Shown here in pieces: positions 36,288 to 45,503 of a DNA stretch of 64,000 bases (the first letter of the stretch is position 1; every line of letters starts with the position of its first letter). The stretch is taken from positions 1,736,001 through 1,800,000 of the forward strand of contig NZ_CP090981.1 of assembly GCF_021513135.1 (NCBI RefSeq). The letters run 5' to 3'. Below the pieces are notes generated by a model. The model was not told the DNA's origin, did not search any database, and saw only the letters and a program-made list of their open reading frames with translations. The position numbers were made by a program, and so were the translations under genes. The stretch is from Vibrio sp. SS-MA-C1-2. GTDB lineage: Bacteria; Pseudomonadota; Gammaproteobacteria; Enterobacterales; Vibrionaceae.

Positions 36288-37220
36288 TTATAAAGGTGAA
36301 GATAAAAGAAATACAACAACGGAAAGGGTTATTCCTGAACATAACGTTGCTGTAATTAATGTGTTTGCGCAGAATTTTTCTTGACCATAGTTAGCACCCA
36401 AAACAGGGTAAATAGTTAACATTGGTGCAGCACAAAAAATAATCAGCGCATATTGTAAATTTTGTTCTAAATAAATATATTGAGTTAATAAAAGTGCGAT
36501 CAGAGGGAAAAGTAAAAGCTTAACGCTGATCACTGAAAAAACTCGTCTTTTTTGGTCAAATTTTGGTGAATTAGCCAATGCTCCACCGATAACAAATAAA
36601 GCTAACGCGATAGCACTTTTAGAGAGTAAGGATAATGTCTCTTGTATTGCTAAAGGCAATTGAATACCTAATAAATTAATCGTGATTGAAAAAATAATCG
36701 TGACGATTAATGGGTTCTTAATTAATTTTTTAATAATGATGTTTATTTGATTAAATAACGATGTTTTAGTCCCTGAAACTGACTCTAATAAGATCAAGCA
36801 GAGAGGGATGAACAATAAGTTTTCGACAATAACGGCCATAATAAAGGCTTGGATATAAACATCATTAACCACTGATAGTGCAATAGGAAAACCAATGAAT
36901 GCGCTATTCGGCATCCCACTTCCTAACGCATTAATATAAGCATCTTTCCACGATGTTTTTAATAAGCGCCGGGCAATGAGTAAAGCAATTAAAATACAAC
37001 TTAAGCCGCTTAATGCATAGATCAAAAGAAAGTTTAGATTAATTGCACTGTCTAATTTAAGTTGTGAAACGTTATTAAAAATGACTGCTGGCATGGCAAT
37101 ATAAAGAACAAAGCGACTTAACTCTTTATGAAACGAAACGGTAAAGAATTGTTTCTTTATTGCGATATATCCCAAACCAACAGCTAGCATTAAAGGTAGA
37201 AGTATATTAAATACAGTCAC
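36288..37220 (-). CDS. AEC-family (auxin-efflux-carrier-like) transporter
   Basis: 310 residues with about ten hydrophobic segments in two inverted halves. Typical AEC features: LLPLMLAVGLGYIAIKKQFF start, LSRFVLYIAMPAVIFNNVSQL with the conserved Pro, GMPNSAFIGFPIALSVV in TM4 and APMLTIYPVLGANYGQE near the end. AEC proteins move organic acids such as malate or malonate, either direction. Placed between the TRAP large subunit (16 bp) and the Gfo/Idh gene, it may be a second carrier for aromatic or cyclitol acids. Confidence 0.9.
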   Translation of the reverse strand: MTVFNILLPLMLAVGLGYIAIKKQFFTVSFHKELSRFVLYIAMPAVIFNNVSQLKLDSAINLNFLLIYALSGLSCILIALLIARRLLKTSWKDAYINALGSGMPNSAFIGFPIALSVVNDVYIQAFIMAVIVENLLFIPLCLILLESVSGTKTSLFNQINIIIKKLIKNPLIVTIIFSITINLLGIQLPLAIQETLSLLSKSAIALALFVIGGALANSPKFDQKRRVFSVISVKLLLFPLIALLLTQYIYLEQNLQYALIIFCAAPMLTIYPVLGANYGQEKFCANTLITATLCSGITLSVVVFLLSSPL

Positions 37221-37236
37221 CTTAATGATTCCTTAT

Positions 37237-38502
37237 CTAATAGCCAAATAAGTTCGGTAAGAACAGGACACTTTGAGGCACAAAAGTAATAAAGAACAAT
37301 ACCAATACTTCAAGTAAAAACAGTGGCATGACTTGACGAGATATCGCAGCAATACCAACTTTCGAAATACTATTCGCGACAAATAGACAGATACCCATTG
37401 GTGGTGTAATCAAACCAATCATTAAGTTAAATATAACCACGATACCAAAATGGACCGGGTCAATACCAAAACTCATTGCAATTGGATGAAAAATTGGAAT
37501 CAAGATTAGCATTGCTGCAATTCCTTCCAATACCAGGCCAACGGCAAGTAAGATTAAGTTCACCATAATTAAAAACATCACAGGATCTGAAATTGTGCTT
37601 AAAATTTGTTGGCTAATAAATTGTGGTACACGAGAAAACGTTAGTATCCAGTTTGCAACAGAGATAACAGCAATCAAAATAAGTACTATCGATGAATCAC
37701 GCATCGAACGCACAAATACTTCAGGTAAGTCGCTAATTTTTAATGTTTTATAGACAAACATACCGACTGTTAGTGCATAAAATGCAGCAAATGCAGCAGC
37801 CTCAGTTGGGGTTACAATACCAAATAGAATAGAACCCAAAATAAACAATGGCATTGTGAGTGGAATAAACGCCTTCACTAATGCTTTACGTCGACTTGTT
37901 CGAACAACTTGGCTCTTAATATTATGACGAGTGGCATAGAAATAGACGAAAATAGAGAGTGCTATGGCAGATAAAACACCTGGTACTATACCGGCCAAGA
38001 ATAGAGCAGGAACAGAGACACCACTGGCAATTAAGGCATAAATGATAACTGGAATACTTGGTGGAATCATTGGACCAATAACGGATGAAGCCGCGGTTAA
38101 AGCCGAAGAAAACTCTTTGCTATAACCTTCTTTTTCCATCTGAGGGATAAAAACACGACCTAACGCTGAAGTATCTGCCACTGCAGAGCCAGAAATACCC
38201 GCAAACATCACTGAAGACCAGATATTTACTTGTGCAAGACCACCACGAAAATGACCAACAAGAGAGTTAGCAAAATCAATGATTCGACCAGTAATGCCGC
38301 TCTTATTCATTAACTCACCGGCTAGAACAAAAAGAGGAATTGCTAAAATGGAAAATGAATCTAGGCCGCTAAAAATGCGTTGTGAAATTAAACTAATAGA
38401 AATAGGGGTACTTGATACATAAAAGGACATTGCTAAGATGATACTAAAGACCAAAGGCAACCCAATAAATAGCATCGAACCCATTAGAAAAATAGAAGGC
38501 AT
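37237..38502 (-). CDS. TRAP transporter large permease subunit (DctM)
   Basis: 421 residues, about 12 membrane segments. DctM family: FSILAIPLFVLAGELMNKSGI, WSSVMFAGISGSAVADTSALGRVFIPQMEKEGY, ALTAASSVIGPMIPPSIPVIIYA, LFGIVTPTEAAAFAAFYAL, DPVHFGIVVIFNLMIGLITPPMGICLFVANSI. Forms the channel of a sodium-driven binding-protein-dependent importer with the DctQ and DctP proteins encoded just upstream. Context points to quinate, shikimate or a related hydroxy-acid as cargo. Confidence 0.94.
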   Translation of the reverse strand: MPSIFLMGSMLFIGLPLVFSIILAMSFYVSSTPISISLISQRIFSGLDSFSILAIPLFVLAGELMNKSGITGRIIDFANSLVGHFRGGLAQVNIWSSVMFAGISGSAVADTSALGRVFIPQMEKEGYSKEFSSALTAASSVIGPMIPPSIPVIIYALIASGVSVPALFLAGIVPGVLSAIALSIFVYFYATRHNIKSQVVRTSRRKALVKAFIPLTMPLFILGSILFGIVTPTEAAAFAAFYALTVGMFVYKTLKISDLPEVFVRSMRDSSIVLILIAVISVANWILTFSRVPQFISQQILSTISDPVMFLIMVNLILLAVGLVLEGIAAMLILIPIFHPIAMSFGIDPVHFGIVVIFNLMIGLITPPMGICLFVANSISKVGIAAISRQVMPLFLLEVLVLFFITFVPQSVLFLPNLFGY

Positions 38503-38511
38503 CGTATTTCC

Positions 38512-39015
38512 TTATACATCGCTTTGAGAAAGAGAAAGTTTAGGGGCACGCTTATAGTTTGTGACGTGCTGTATGAGTTTCATTGATGACGCTAAACAAA
38601 GAGCAATACCACCAATAATTAATGCAGATTGGAAGTAGTACATATGGACACCAATTCCGGGTGATTCAATAAAACCACGCTTCATGACAAATAAATAACC
38701 AGAATAAATTAAGATAATTGAACTAGCAAAAACCGATAAATCGATAACAATCGCCAGTGCTTTTTTAATTACGGTTGATTTTAAATTGTCTAAAATAGCG
38801 AATTTGATATGTAGGTCCTCTAAATAACAGAGTGAGGTTGCAAACATAACACCATAAATCATTGAGTATTTGGAAAGTTCTTCACCCCATAAAATTGAGG
38901 TATTAAAAAAATAACGGCTAATTGTGGTGGTTAACATGATCATAAATAGAACAAATAATGAAGTTCCTGATAAAACCGCTAACACTCTTTTATATTGAGT
39001 AATCATTCTTTTCAC
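38512..39015 (-). CDS. TRAP transporter small permease subunit (DctQ)
   Basis: 167 residues with four membrane helices. DctQ features: SRYFFNTSILWGEELSKYSMIYGVMFATSLCYLEDLHIKFAIL, with the conserved W-x-EE motif. Pairs with the large subunit, whose gene starts 9 bp downstream. Ends with a polar tail. Follows the binding-protein gene by 56 bp, where a TTGCCTATCTGCTTAAG... hairpin could reduce expression relative to DctP. Confidence 0.93.
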   Translation of the reverse strand: MKRMITQYKRVLAVLSGTSLFVLFMIMLTTTISRYFFNTSILWGEELSKYSMIYGVMFATSLCYLEDLHIKFAILDNLKSTVIKKALAIVIDLSVFASSIILIYSGYLFVMKRGFIESPGIGVHMYYFQSALIIGGIALCLASSMKLIQHVTNYKRAPKLSLSQSDV

Positions 39016-39071
39016 TTCTTCTTGTTATTTGCCTATCTGCTTAAGTTAAGAAGATAGGCAAGATCTAGACT

Positions 39072-40085
39072 TTATTTTGATGCGATTTTTACTGCATTTA
39101 ATGCGCTGTCAATCCATTGTTGATCAACTTGCTGACCTAACCACTTAATTACCGGTGGTTGAGTTTTTTCACGGAACTGTTCAAGTTCAGCAGGCGTTAA
39201 GGTTGTTACTTTCATCCCTTTTTCAGCCAAAATTTCAAGACCTTCAGCCGAGTTAACTTGTTGGATACCTCTTCCCACTGTACCTGCAATTTTAGCCGCT
39301 CGATCAATTATCAATCTATCTTGATCTGAAAGTGAAGCGTAGAAATCATCGTTCATTAATAAGAAGTCAGTACTATAAACATGACCGTCTAAGGTGATGA
39401 ATTTTTGAAGTTCATAAAATTTATTAGCACTAATCACGCTAACTGGATTCTCTTGACCATCAATAACACCTGTAGTTAATGCAGCAGGGACTTCTGGGAA
39501 AGCGATAGGGGTTGGTTCAGCGTCTACTGCCTTTAACATTTCAACATAAAGAGGAGTTGTCATCACACGAATTTTTAACCCATTTAAATCTGCAGGTGTC
39601 TTAATTTCATGCTTTGAATTAGTGAAGTGACGGAAACCTGTTTCACCATAAGCTAATGTTCTTAAACCCGTTGTCTTAAGGCATTTTTCGCTAAGCTTTT
39701 GACCAAATTCGCCATCTAAAACATCCCAAGCAACGGGAGAAGAAGGGAATAAGTATGGGATTTCTAATACATTTGCTTCTTTACAAAGTTTAGAGAATGC
39801 ACCTGATACCATGGTCATTGATAACATCCCCTCCTGAGTTGATTGTAATAACTCAGTTTCACCGCCTAACTGGCCTGATGGATAGATATTGACATTGATA
39901 CGACCATTAGATTCTGCTTCAACTAAGTTCTTAAAGACTTGAGTCGCGGCTCCTTTTTTTGAGATTGTCCAATCCTGAGAGTCGACGTGAGCAAGAGTGA
40001 TATCAATACTTGCACTCGCTTGAGTTGCAGAAAGAATACCGATTGTTAAAGGCAATGCTAAAGCTAACTTCTTTGTCTGTTTCAT
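39072..40085 (-). CDS. TRAP transporter solute-binding protein (DctP)
   Basis: 337 residues with a cleavable signal peptide (LALALPLTIGILSATQASA) placing it in the periplasm. DctP signature: TLAHVDSQDWTISKKGAATQVFKNLVEAESNGRINVNIYPSGQLGGETELLQSTQEG, RHFTNSKHEIKTPADLNGLKIRVM with the carboxylate-binding Arg, and ALTTGVIDGQENPVSVI. First gene of the minus-strand operon, divergent from the LysR gene. The bound ligand is probably a carboxylate; quinate or shikimate by context. Confidence 0.94.
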   Translation of the reverse strand: MKQTKKLALALPLTIGILSATQASASIDITLAHVDSQDWTISKKGAATQVFKNLVEAESNGRINVNIYPSGQLGGETELLQSTQEGMLSMTMVSGAFSKLCKEANVLEIPYLFPSSPVAWDVLDGEFGQKLSEKCLKTTGLRTLAYGETGFRHFTNSKHEIKTPADLNGLKIRVMTTPLYVEMLKAVDAEPTPIAFPEVPAALTTGVIDGQENPVSVISANKFYELQKFITLDGHVYSTDFLLMNDDFYASLSDQDRLIIDRAAKIAGTVGRGIQQVNSAEGLEILAEKGMKVTTLTPAELEQFREKTQPPVIKWLGQQVDQQWIDSALNAVKIASK

Positions 40086-40458
40086 TTGAATCTCCTTTTC
40101 AATATGAGATGAACATTAACATTAAAAAAACAAATGTGTGTAATTCATATAGTGAAAGTATTATTCACTTTTTAGTAACAAGAGACAATGATAAAATTAA
40201 GGATTTATCACGTTGCTATTAAAAAACTCATATAATACAGGTGATTATTTTCTTTTGTGAGAATGTTTTACCTAATTATTTTATTCAAATAATGTAAAAT
40301 AATATTTTTCAAATAACGTGCGTGTTGTCACATATTGATGACTTGAATCATGCGTGTTCTTTATTTGTTAATGGTAAGTGTTACTATTTGCAGGGTTCAA
40401 CAGGACGTTGATAGTTATCGAAATTACGATGATATATAAATAGCAAGGAGAGTAAAAA
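40086..40458. promoter_or_regulatory. Divergent control region TRAP operon / LysR regulator
   Basis: 373 bp without a gene. Two near-identical 12-mers, TTCAAATAATGT at 40284-40295 and TTCAAATAACGT at 40308-40319, lie 24 bp apart on the same strand; a GCGTGTTGTCACATATTGATGAC stretch follows. Candidate binding sites for the divergent LysR protein. Ribosome site GGAGAG precedes the regulator start. Confidence 0.5.
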
Positions 40459-41676
40459 ATGAATAACAATTTTAATATTCCAAATCTTCGCCATTTAAGA
40501 GCCATTGTTGAGGTTGTTCATACAGGGAGTATAACTAAAGCCTCGGAGGTGGTTTTTTTGTCTCAGCCTGCAATTACTCAAGCCATTTCTAAATTAGAAA
40601 ATAATATTAATTGTGAATTATTTGAACGCTTGACTGATGGTATGCATCCAACTAAACAAGGTAAGGCTTTCGCGTTTCGAATTGAGCGTGCTTTAGAGTT
40701 AATAAGTCAAGGGATCTCCCAATCTTTGAAAGCGGGTACTGGACAACGGAAAACGATTGTTCAACGTTATCTTTTTAATATAACAACAACTCAATTGAAG
40801 GCTTTGGTTGCGGTTTCTGACGGTCAGAGTTTTACAGAAGCAAGTCGAATTCTTGGGGTATCTCAATCATCTGTCTATCGGTCATCAAAAGATCTCGAAT
40901 CTATTTTAGATATTACCTTATTTGAAAAAACCAGTACCGGAATCTCAATAAGTAAAGCCGGTAAATTTTTTGTTAAAGCGGTAAAGTTAGCATTTATTGA
41001 GATTAAGCAGGGGGTAGAAGAGGTCACTCTTTGTGACAACATTGTCTCAAGTGTGATTAATATAGGTTGTTTGCCTCTGGCTCGAACGTGTTTGTTACCC
41101 AAAACGGTTAATCAATTTCTTGATACCTGTCCCGATTGCTCAATCAACATAATAGATGGCCCATACAATAACTTACTTGATAAATTAAGAAATGGTGATA
41201 TTGATATACTTATTGGTGCATTACGTTTTCCATCACCTTATACCGATATTCGACAAGAAACGTTATTCCAAGCTGAGAATAAGATTGTAGGTCGTTTTGA
41301 TCACCCGTTATTAAGCCAGAAGTTAGTTATTGATGATCTGCAAAAAGCCAGTTGGGTTGTGTATGGTAAAAACAGTCCAGCCAGAAGTATGTTTGAAAGT
41401 ATTTTTACTGAACAAGATCTTGAAATCCCGACTAGATTAATCGAAGCGAGCTCACAGGTACTTATCCGAGAAATTCTTCTTGGTAGTGACCGATTAGCAC
41501 TTTTGTCTGAACATCAGATCGAACGTGAATTGAAAGATCAGCAGTTCGCGATTCTTCCATTTAATTCAGGAAAACAGGTAAGACCCATTGGTTTAACATT
41601 AAGAAAAAACTGGTATGCAACAGAAACACAGAATCAATTTCTTCAACAATTAAGAGTCAATGGTGTACAGCTATAA
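40459..41676 (+). CDS. LysR-family regulator with two N-terminal HTH domains
   Basis: 405 residues, about 100 more than usual. Residues about 10-70 are a LysR winged helix (LRHLRAIVEVVHTGSITKASEVVFLSQPAITQAISKLENNI). A second copy at about 110-170 (TQLKALVAVSDGQSFTEASRILGVSQSSVYRSSKDLESIL) is joined by a coiled linker. The periplasmic-binding-like effector domain (about 190-400) begins INIGCLPLARTCLLPKTVNQFL. Divergent from the quinate transporter operon and upstream of ligC, so it probably senses quinate, protocatechuate or a cleavage intermediate. The two-HTH layout occurs in some regulators of aromatic and sugar-acid genes. Confidence 0.88.
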   Translation: MNNNFNIPNLRHLRAIVEVVHTGSITKASEVVFLSQPAITQAISKLENNINCELFERLTDGMHPTKQGKAFAFRIERALELISQGISQSLKAGTGQRKTIVQRYLFNITTTQLKALVAVSDGQSFTEASRILGVSQSSVYRSSKDLESILDITLFEKTSTGISISKAGKFFVKAVKLAFIEIKQGVEEVTLCDNIVSSVINIGCLPLARTCLLPKTVNQFLDTCPDCSINIIDGPYNNLLDKLRNGDIDILIGALRFPSPYTDIRQETLFQAENKIVGRFDHPLLSQKLVIDDLQKASWVVYGKNSPARSMFESIFTEQDLEIPTRLIEASSQVLIREILLGSDRLALLSEHQIERELKDQQFAILPFNSGKQVRPIGLTLRKNWYATETQNQFLQQLRVNGVQL

Positions 41677-41805
41677 GCTAAAATATTGCATAACTTTTAT
41701 CAAAATTGAATACCCTATTGTTTTATTTAATTATCTTGTTTTTATCGTAGCTGTTACTATTTTTTAAAGATTAAAACCAATTACTTTAAATGGATTTATA
41801 GGGAT

Positions 41806-42554
41806 ATGGCGACGTTAAACAGAGTAGCATTGATTGGATTTGATGATACTGCTAAATCATTTATGAATAACTGGCAGCAAAGCCTTCCTAAGGTCATCAG
41901 TGCTTATGATATCAAAACTGAATGCCCATCTACACGAGAAGCAATACTGCTACAGTATATTGAATATGGTGTTCAAGGTACCTTTGTACTCGAAGAGGCA
42001 TTGAGTAGTGCTCAATTGATTTTTTCTTTTGTTCCTAATCTTCAAGCCATCGATATTGCCAAAGATTGCGCTCAGTATATTCATAAAAAGCAACTTTATT
42101 TAGATTGTAGTTCGACCTCTATGGTGGTGAAGAAACAAGCTGCACACTACTTTGAACGGACAGGGTTGAGTTATATTGATGTGGCTGTGATGCCGAAAAA
42201 AACAGCCAACAAGAAACCATTGAGCTTCTTATTTCTGGTGAAAAAGCAGAACAAGTAGCAGATCAATTGACTGAGCTTAACTTTGATGTAAACGTTGTTT
42301 CAAATATTGCAGGGAATGCGACTGAAATTAGAGAGCGGTGTCTTGCTATTGATCAAGGCGTGAAAGAGTTATCTTTAGCGTGTTTAGAATCGGCACAAAA
42401 GGCCGGTGTTGAAATGCATTTAAAACATTATTTAGAAAAGACCTATCCCAATATTTGTTTAAATAATAATGCATGTTTAGTCGTCGATACTTATTTAGAC
42501 TCTAAAAGTGATTTAAATGTAAACAAGGTTTTTAGCAACAAAAAAGTGGCTTAG
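41806..42554 (+). pseudogene. DUF1932-type NAD(P)-binding oxidoreductase, split by frameshift
   Basis: The first frame (41806-42258) has a Rossmann-like start (RVALIGFDDTAKSFMNNW) and 6-phosphogluconate-dehydrogenase-like features (LIFSFVPNLQAIDIAKDCA, LYLDCSSTS, YIDVAVM). The second (to 42554) continues with ETIELLISGEKAEQVADQLTELNFDV and a helical domain with RERCLAIDQGVKELSLACLESAQKAGV. The switch lies at the A7 run 42196-42202; one extra A joins the two halves into a protein of about 249 residues, near family length. DUF1932 proteins commonly accompany protocatechuate 4,5-cleavage genes, role unknown. Homopolymer error likely. Confidence 0.75.
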
Positions 42555-42674
42555 AAAACTCGAACAGCGCTTTTTATTCATTCTACAAATTACTGTGTAA
42601 AAGGCTCAATTATTTATTGTAATAAAATTCAACTGTTATAAAAGTTAGAAATGAAAATAATTTAAGGATAAGTT

Positions 42675-43628
42675 ATGAATGTATGTATTGTTGGTGCAAC
42701 TGGGGCTTTTGGTCTAAAACATATCGATGCAGTAAAGCAGATAGAAGGAGTGGCTATTTCTTCGCTTGTTTCTCCTGATCTTGACAAATTAGATGATCTA
42801 ATTTCAACGTTTGAGCAACCACCTGTAGGCTATGCTAACTTAACGGCGGCTTTAGAGTCTCCAGACGTCGATGCGGTGATTTTAGCAACGCCAACACAAA
42901 TGCATGCAGCACAAGCCATTGAGTGTATGGAAGCGGGAAAACATGTTCTTGTTGAAATCCCAATGGCTGATAATATCGAAGACAGTTATAAAGTTGTTGA
43001 AGCTCAAAAGAAGAGTGGCTTAATTGCTATGGCTGGCCATACTCGTCGTTTTAACCCTAGTCACCAGTGGATCCAAAATAAAATTGCTGCGGGTGAGCTA
43101 CATATCCAGCAGATGGATGTACAAACGTATTTCTTTCGTCGTACTAATACGAATGCTAAAGGTGAAGAGCGTTGCTGGACGGATCATCTTCTTTGGCATC
43201 ACGCTTGCCACACTGTGGATCTTTTCCAATATCAAACGGGTGAAAAAGCGACTAAACTGCAAGCGATGCAAGGTCCAATTCATCCGAAATTAGGTATTGC
43301 AATGGATATGTCTATCGGGATGAAAGTACCAAGCGGTGCAATCTGTACCTTATCTTTATCGTTTAATAATGATGGTCCTTTCGGTACTTTCTTCCGTTAT
43401 ATTTGTGAAGAGGGAACGTATATTGCACGTTATGATGATCTCTTTGATGGCCGTGAAAACCCGATTTCACTTGAAGGTGTAGCAGTATCTAATAATGGCA
43501 TTGAATTAATTGATCGTGAATTTTTTGATGCAATTAAGACTGGACGCGAGCCAAACTCAAGTGTTGCTAGTTGTCTTCCTGCAATGGAAACACTTCATGG
43601 TTTAGAGCAATTATTAGAATCAGAGTAA
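42675..43628 (+). CDS. ligC: 4-carboxy-2-hydroxymuconate-6-semialdehyde dehydrogenase
   Basis: 317 residues, Gfo/Idh/MocA fold. Oxidises the hemiacetal form of the LigAB product to 2-pyrone-4,6-dicarboxylate with NAD(P). Family-specific segments are strongly kept: VGATGAFGLKHIDAV, DAVILATPTQMHAAQAIECMEAGKHVLVEIPMAD, MAGHTRRFNPSHQWIQNKIAAGELHIQQMDVQTYFFRRTNTNAKGEERCWTDHLLWHHACHTVDLFQYQTG. This identifies it as LigC rather than a sugar dehydrogenase. Lies far from ligI-ligAB but next to the LysR gene, in the direction away from the TRAP operon. Confidence 0.94.
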   Translation: MNVCIVGATGAFGLKHIDAVKQIEGVAISSLVSPDLDKLDDLISTFEQPPVGYANLTAALESPDVDAVILATPTQMHAAQAIECMEAGKHVLVEIPMADNIEDSYKVVEAQKKSGLIAMAGHTRRFNPSHQWIQNKIAAGELHIQQMDVQTYFFRRTNTNAKGEERCWTDHLLWHHACHTVDLFQYQTGEKATKLQAMQGPIHPKLGIAMDMSIGMKVPSGAICTLSLSFNNDGPFGTFFRYICEEGTYIARYDDLFDGRENPISLEGVAVSNNGIELIDREFFDAIKTGREPNSSVASCLPAMETLHGLEQLLESE

Positions 43629-43691
43629 ATTAATACAATACTTTCTTCTCTTATTAGAATTGAATAATCATTAGTGAATCATTATTTAAAT

Positions 43692-43729
43692 ACCCTACCA
43701 CATTAGTCATGCTATTTGGTGGGGTTTTC
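43692..43729 (+). terminator. Terminator of ligC
   Basis: ACCCTACCA at 43692-43700 pairs with TGGTGGGGT, 16-nt loop, followed by TTTTCTGTTT. One G-T wobble. Confidence 0.8.
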
Positions 43730-43868
43730 TGTTTATAAAGATAATCACAAGCTTCATATATGAAAAGCCAGATTGTTAGTTATGTTCATTCATCTACTCG
43801 CCTCACGATGAAGTTTCGGTATAAATAGAACAAGTAAGAAAAGATAGCGTGAAAATAAGGATTAAGAC

Positions 43869-44876
43869 ATGACAAAAATTGCAGATAAAAAATTGGCACC
43901 AATTGCTTTAGGTTGTATGAATCTCTCTCATGCTTATGGCCTTGCACCAAGCAAGGAACATGGTATGAAGGTGTTGAATCAAGCATTAGATCTTGGCTAT
44001 GATATGTTGGATACGGCAGCACTTTATGGTTTTGGATTAAATGAAGAATTATTAGCAAAAGCAGTTGGCCATCGTCGTGATGAGTTTTTTCTTGCCAGTA
44101 AATGTGGCATGTTTAAAGGTGATAATGGGTTACGAACCATTGATGGTCGACCTAAAACATTGCGAAAAAATTGCGAAGATTCATTAAAACGCTTGAATAC
44201 CGATGTGATTGATCTCTATTACCTTCATCGCTGGGATAAATCGGTACCTATCGAAGAGAGTGTTGGAGAGCTTTCTCGTTTAGTCGACGAGGGGAAGGTA
44301 AAGCATTTAGGTTTATCTGAAGTGTCAGCTAAAACTTTATGCCTAGCCAATCAGGTTCATCCTATTGCAGCAGTCCAGTCTGAATATTCGCTTTGGTCTC
44401 GTAACCCTGAAATTGCAATTATTGAGAAATGCCAAGAATTAGGTACAACCTTTGTTTCATTCAGCCCTGTTGGTCGTGGTATTTTAACAGGAAAAGTTAA
44501 AAGTAATCAGTTTGTTGAAAAAGATATCCGTCGTGCAATGCCTAGGTTTTCAGAGCCAAACTTTACGCAAAATTTAGGGTTAATCGAACAGTTACAACCA
44601 CTTCTAATTCAATTTGGGGCTGAAAATAGTACACAACCTCAACCAACATTAGCACAATTAGCTTTGGCTTGGACATTAACTAAATGTCCAAATAGTATTG
44701 CGCTTCCAGGAACAACTAACTTTCAGCATTTAGAAGAGAATTGGCTGGCTCAAAATTACCGCTTATCTTTAGATTTGTTGGCTAAAATTAACGACCTATT
44801 TAATTATCAAAATGTGTTTGGTACTCGTTATAATGCAACAACACAGCTAGAGATAGATACTGAAGAGTTTATTTAA
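43869..44876 (+). CDS. Aldo/keto reductase
   Basis: 335 residues. Catalytic tetrad visible: Asp and Tyr in MLDTAALYGFGLNEELL, Lys in FLASKCGMF, His in DLYYLHRWD; NADPH-site ending PGTTNFQHLEENW is typical of the AKR11/AKR13-like group. Has its own start region and terminator, so it is probably an independent unit. It could reduce an aldehyde or ketone from the neighbouring aromatic pathway, but nothing in the sequence fixes the substrate. Confidence 0.9.
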   Translation: MTKIADKKLAPIALGCMNLSHAYGLAPSKEHGMKVLNQALDLGYDMLDTAALYGFGLNEELLAKAVGHRRDEFFLASKCGMFKGDNGLRTIDGRPKTLRKNCEDSLKRLNTDVIDLYYLHRWDKSVPIEESVGELSRLVDEGKVKHLGLSEVSAKTLCLANQVHPIAAVQSEYSLWSRNPEIAIIEKCQELGTTFVSFSPVGRGILTGKVKSNQFVEKDIRRAMPRFSEPNFTQNLGLIEQLQPLLIQFGAENSTQPQPTLAQLALAWTLTKCPNSIALPGTTNFQHLEENWLAQNYRLSLDLLAKINDLFNYQNVFGTRYNATTQLEIDTEEFI

Positions 44877-44901
44877 CCACTCTTATTTTTTGATTAAATT
44901 T

Positions 44902-44949
44902 AACGCCGTTCTCGATGAATTCTCTGAATCATTAAGAACGGCGTTTTTT
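44902..44949 (+). terminator. Terminator of the aldo/keto reductase gene
   Basis: AACGCCGTTCT at 44902-44912 pairs perfectly with AGAACGGCGTT at 44935-44945, then TTTT. Strong. Confidence 0.9.
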
Positions 44950-44986
44950 ATGATATAAAGGTAATATCAATAGTCGAAAGATAAAA

Positions 44987-45493
44987 ATGAGTACAAATAA
45001 TTCAACTCGGACTATAGTGATAAGTAAAGATAACTCTTGGAGTCAAGCTATGTCTACTATTTATTCCGTATTAACTCAGCATCACAATCAATGTGATTCA
45101 ATATTAGAATTGACGAAGTCAGCAATTAATCATGATAAATGGCAAGAGGCGGATAATCATTGGAAAAACTTTCAACGTGAATTAAATTGCCACATTGAAC
45201 AAGAAGAGGATGTGTTATTCCCTGCTTTTGAAGAAAAAACGGGAATGACACAAGGACCGACAATGGTTATGCGGATGGAACATGTTGAGATTAAGCAGTT
45301 AATGACGAACGTTCAATCGGCAATTAACAGTGAAAACAGCAATGATGGCTTAAATGCCTTAATCAGTTTGGTTGAAATCTTAGTGCAACATAATATGAAA
45401 GAAGAACAGATTCTTTATCCTATGTCTGATAGCCATCTAGATAATAATGAAGAGATTGCTATTGAGATAGCGCAAAAGCTTTCTCATCGTTAA
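44987..45493 (+). CDS. Hemerythrin-domain protein
   Basis: 168 residues, four-helix bundle of the hemerythrin HHE type. Iron-ligand pattern: LTQHHNQCDSILELTK, NCHIEQEEDVLFPAFEEKTG, MRMEHVEIKQLM, LVQHNMKEEQILYPMSD. Such proteins bind di-iron and handle oxygen, NO or iron-sulfur repair. Two starts are possible: ATG 44987, or ATG 45050, which has GGAG 7 bases upstream and gives 147 residues beginning right before the first helix. I keep the longer form because it cannot be excluded. Followed by an ERIC fragment. Confidence 0.88.
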   Translation: MSTNNSTRTIVISKDNSWSQAMSTIYSVLTQHHNQCDSILELTKSAINHDKWQEADNHWKNFQRELNCHIEQEEDVLFPAFEEKTGMTQGPTMVMRMEHVEIKQLMTNVQSAINSENSNDGLNALISLVEILVQHNMKEEQILYPMSDSHLDNNEEIAIEIAQKLSHR

Positions 45494-45503
45494 TCTATTT
45501 CTT

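Noticed and set aside
42196-42202. Programmed frameshift in the DUF1932-type gene
   Set aside because: In the zero frame the run reads G-AAA-AAA-A, so the P-site would mispair after a -1 slip; a missing A in the run is the simpler reading.
25774-44876. Classification of the aromatic region as an integrated genomic island with ends
   Set aside because: No integrase, tRNA gene or flanking direct repeats were found, and codon use looks like the surroundings by eye. Transfer remains possible but unproved.
44902-44949. Inverted repeat that might end a mobile element
   Set aside because: It has stem, loop and T-run of a terminator directly after the aldo/keto reductase, with no partner copy or transposase.
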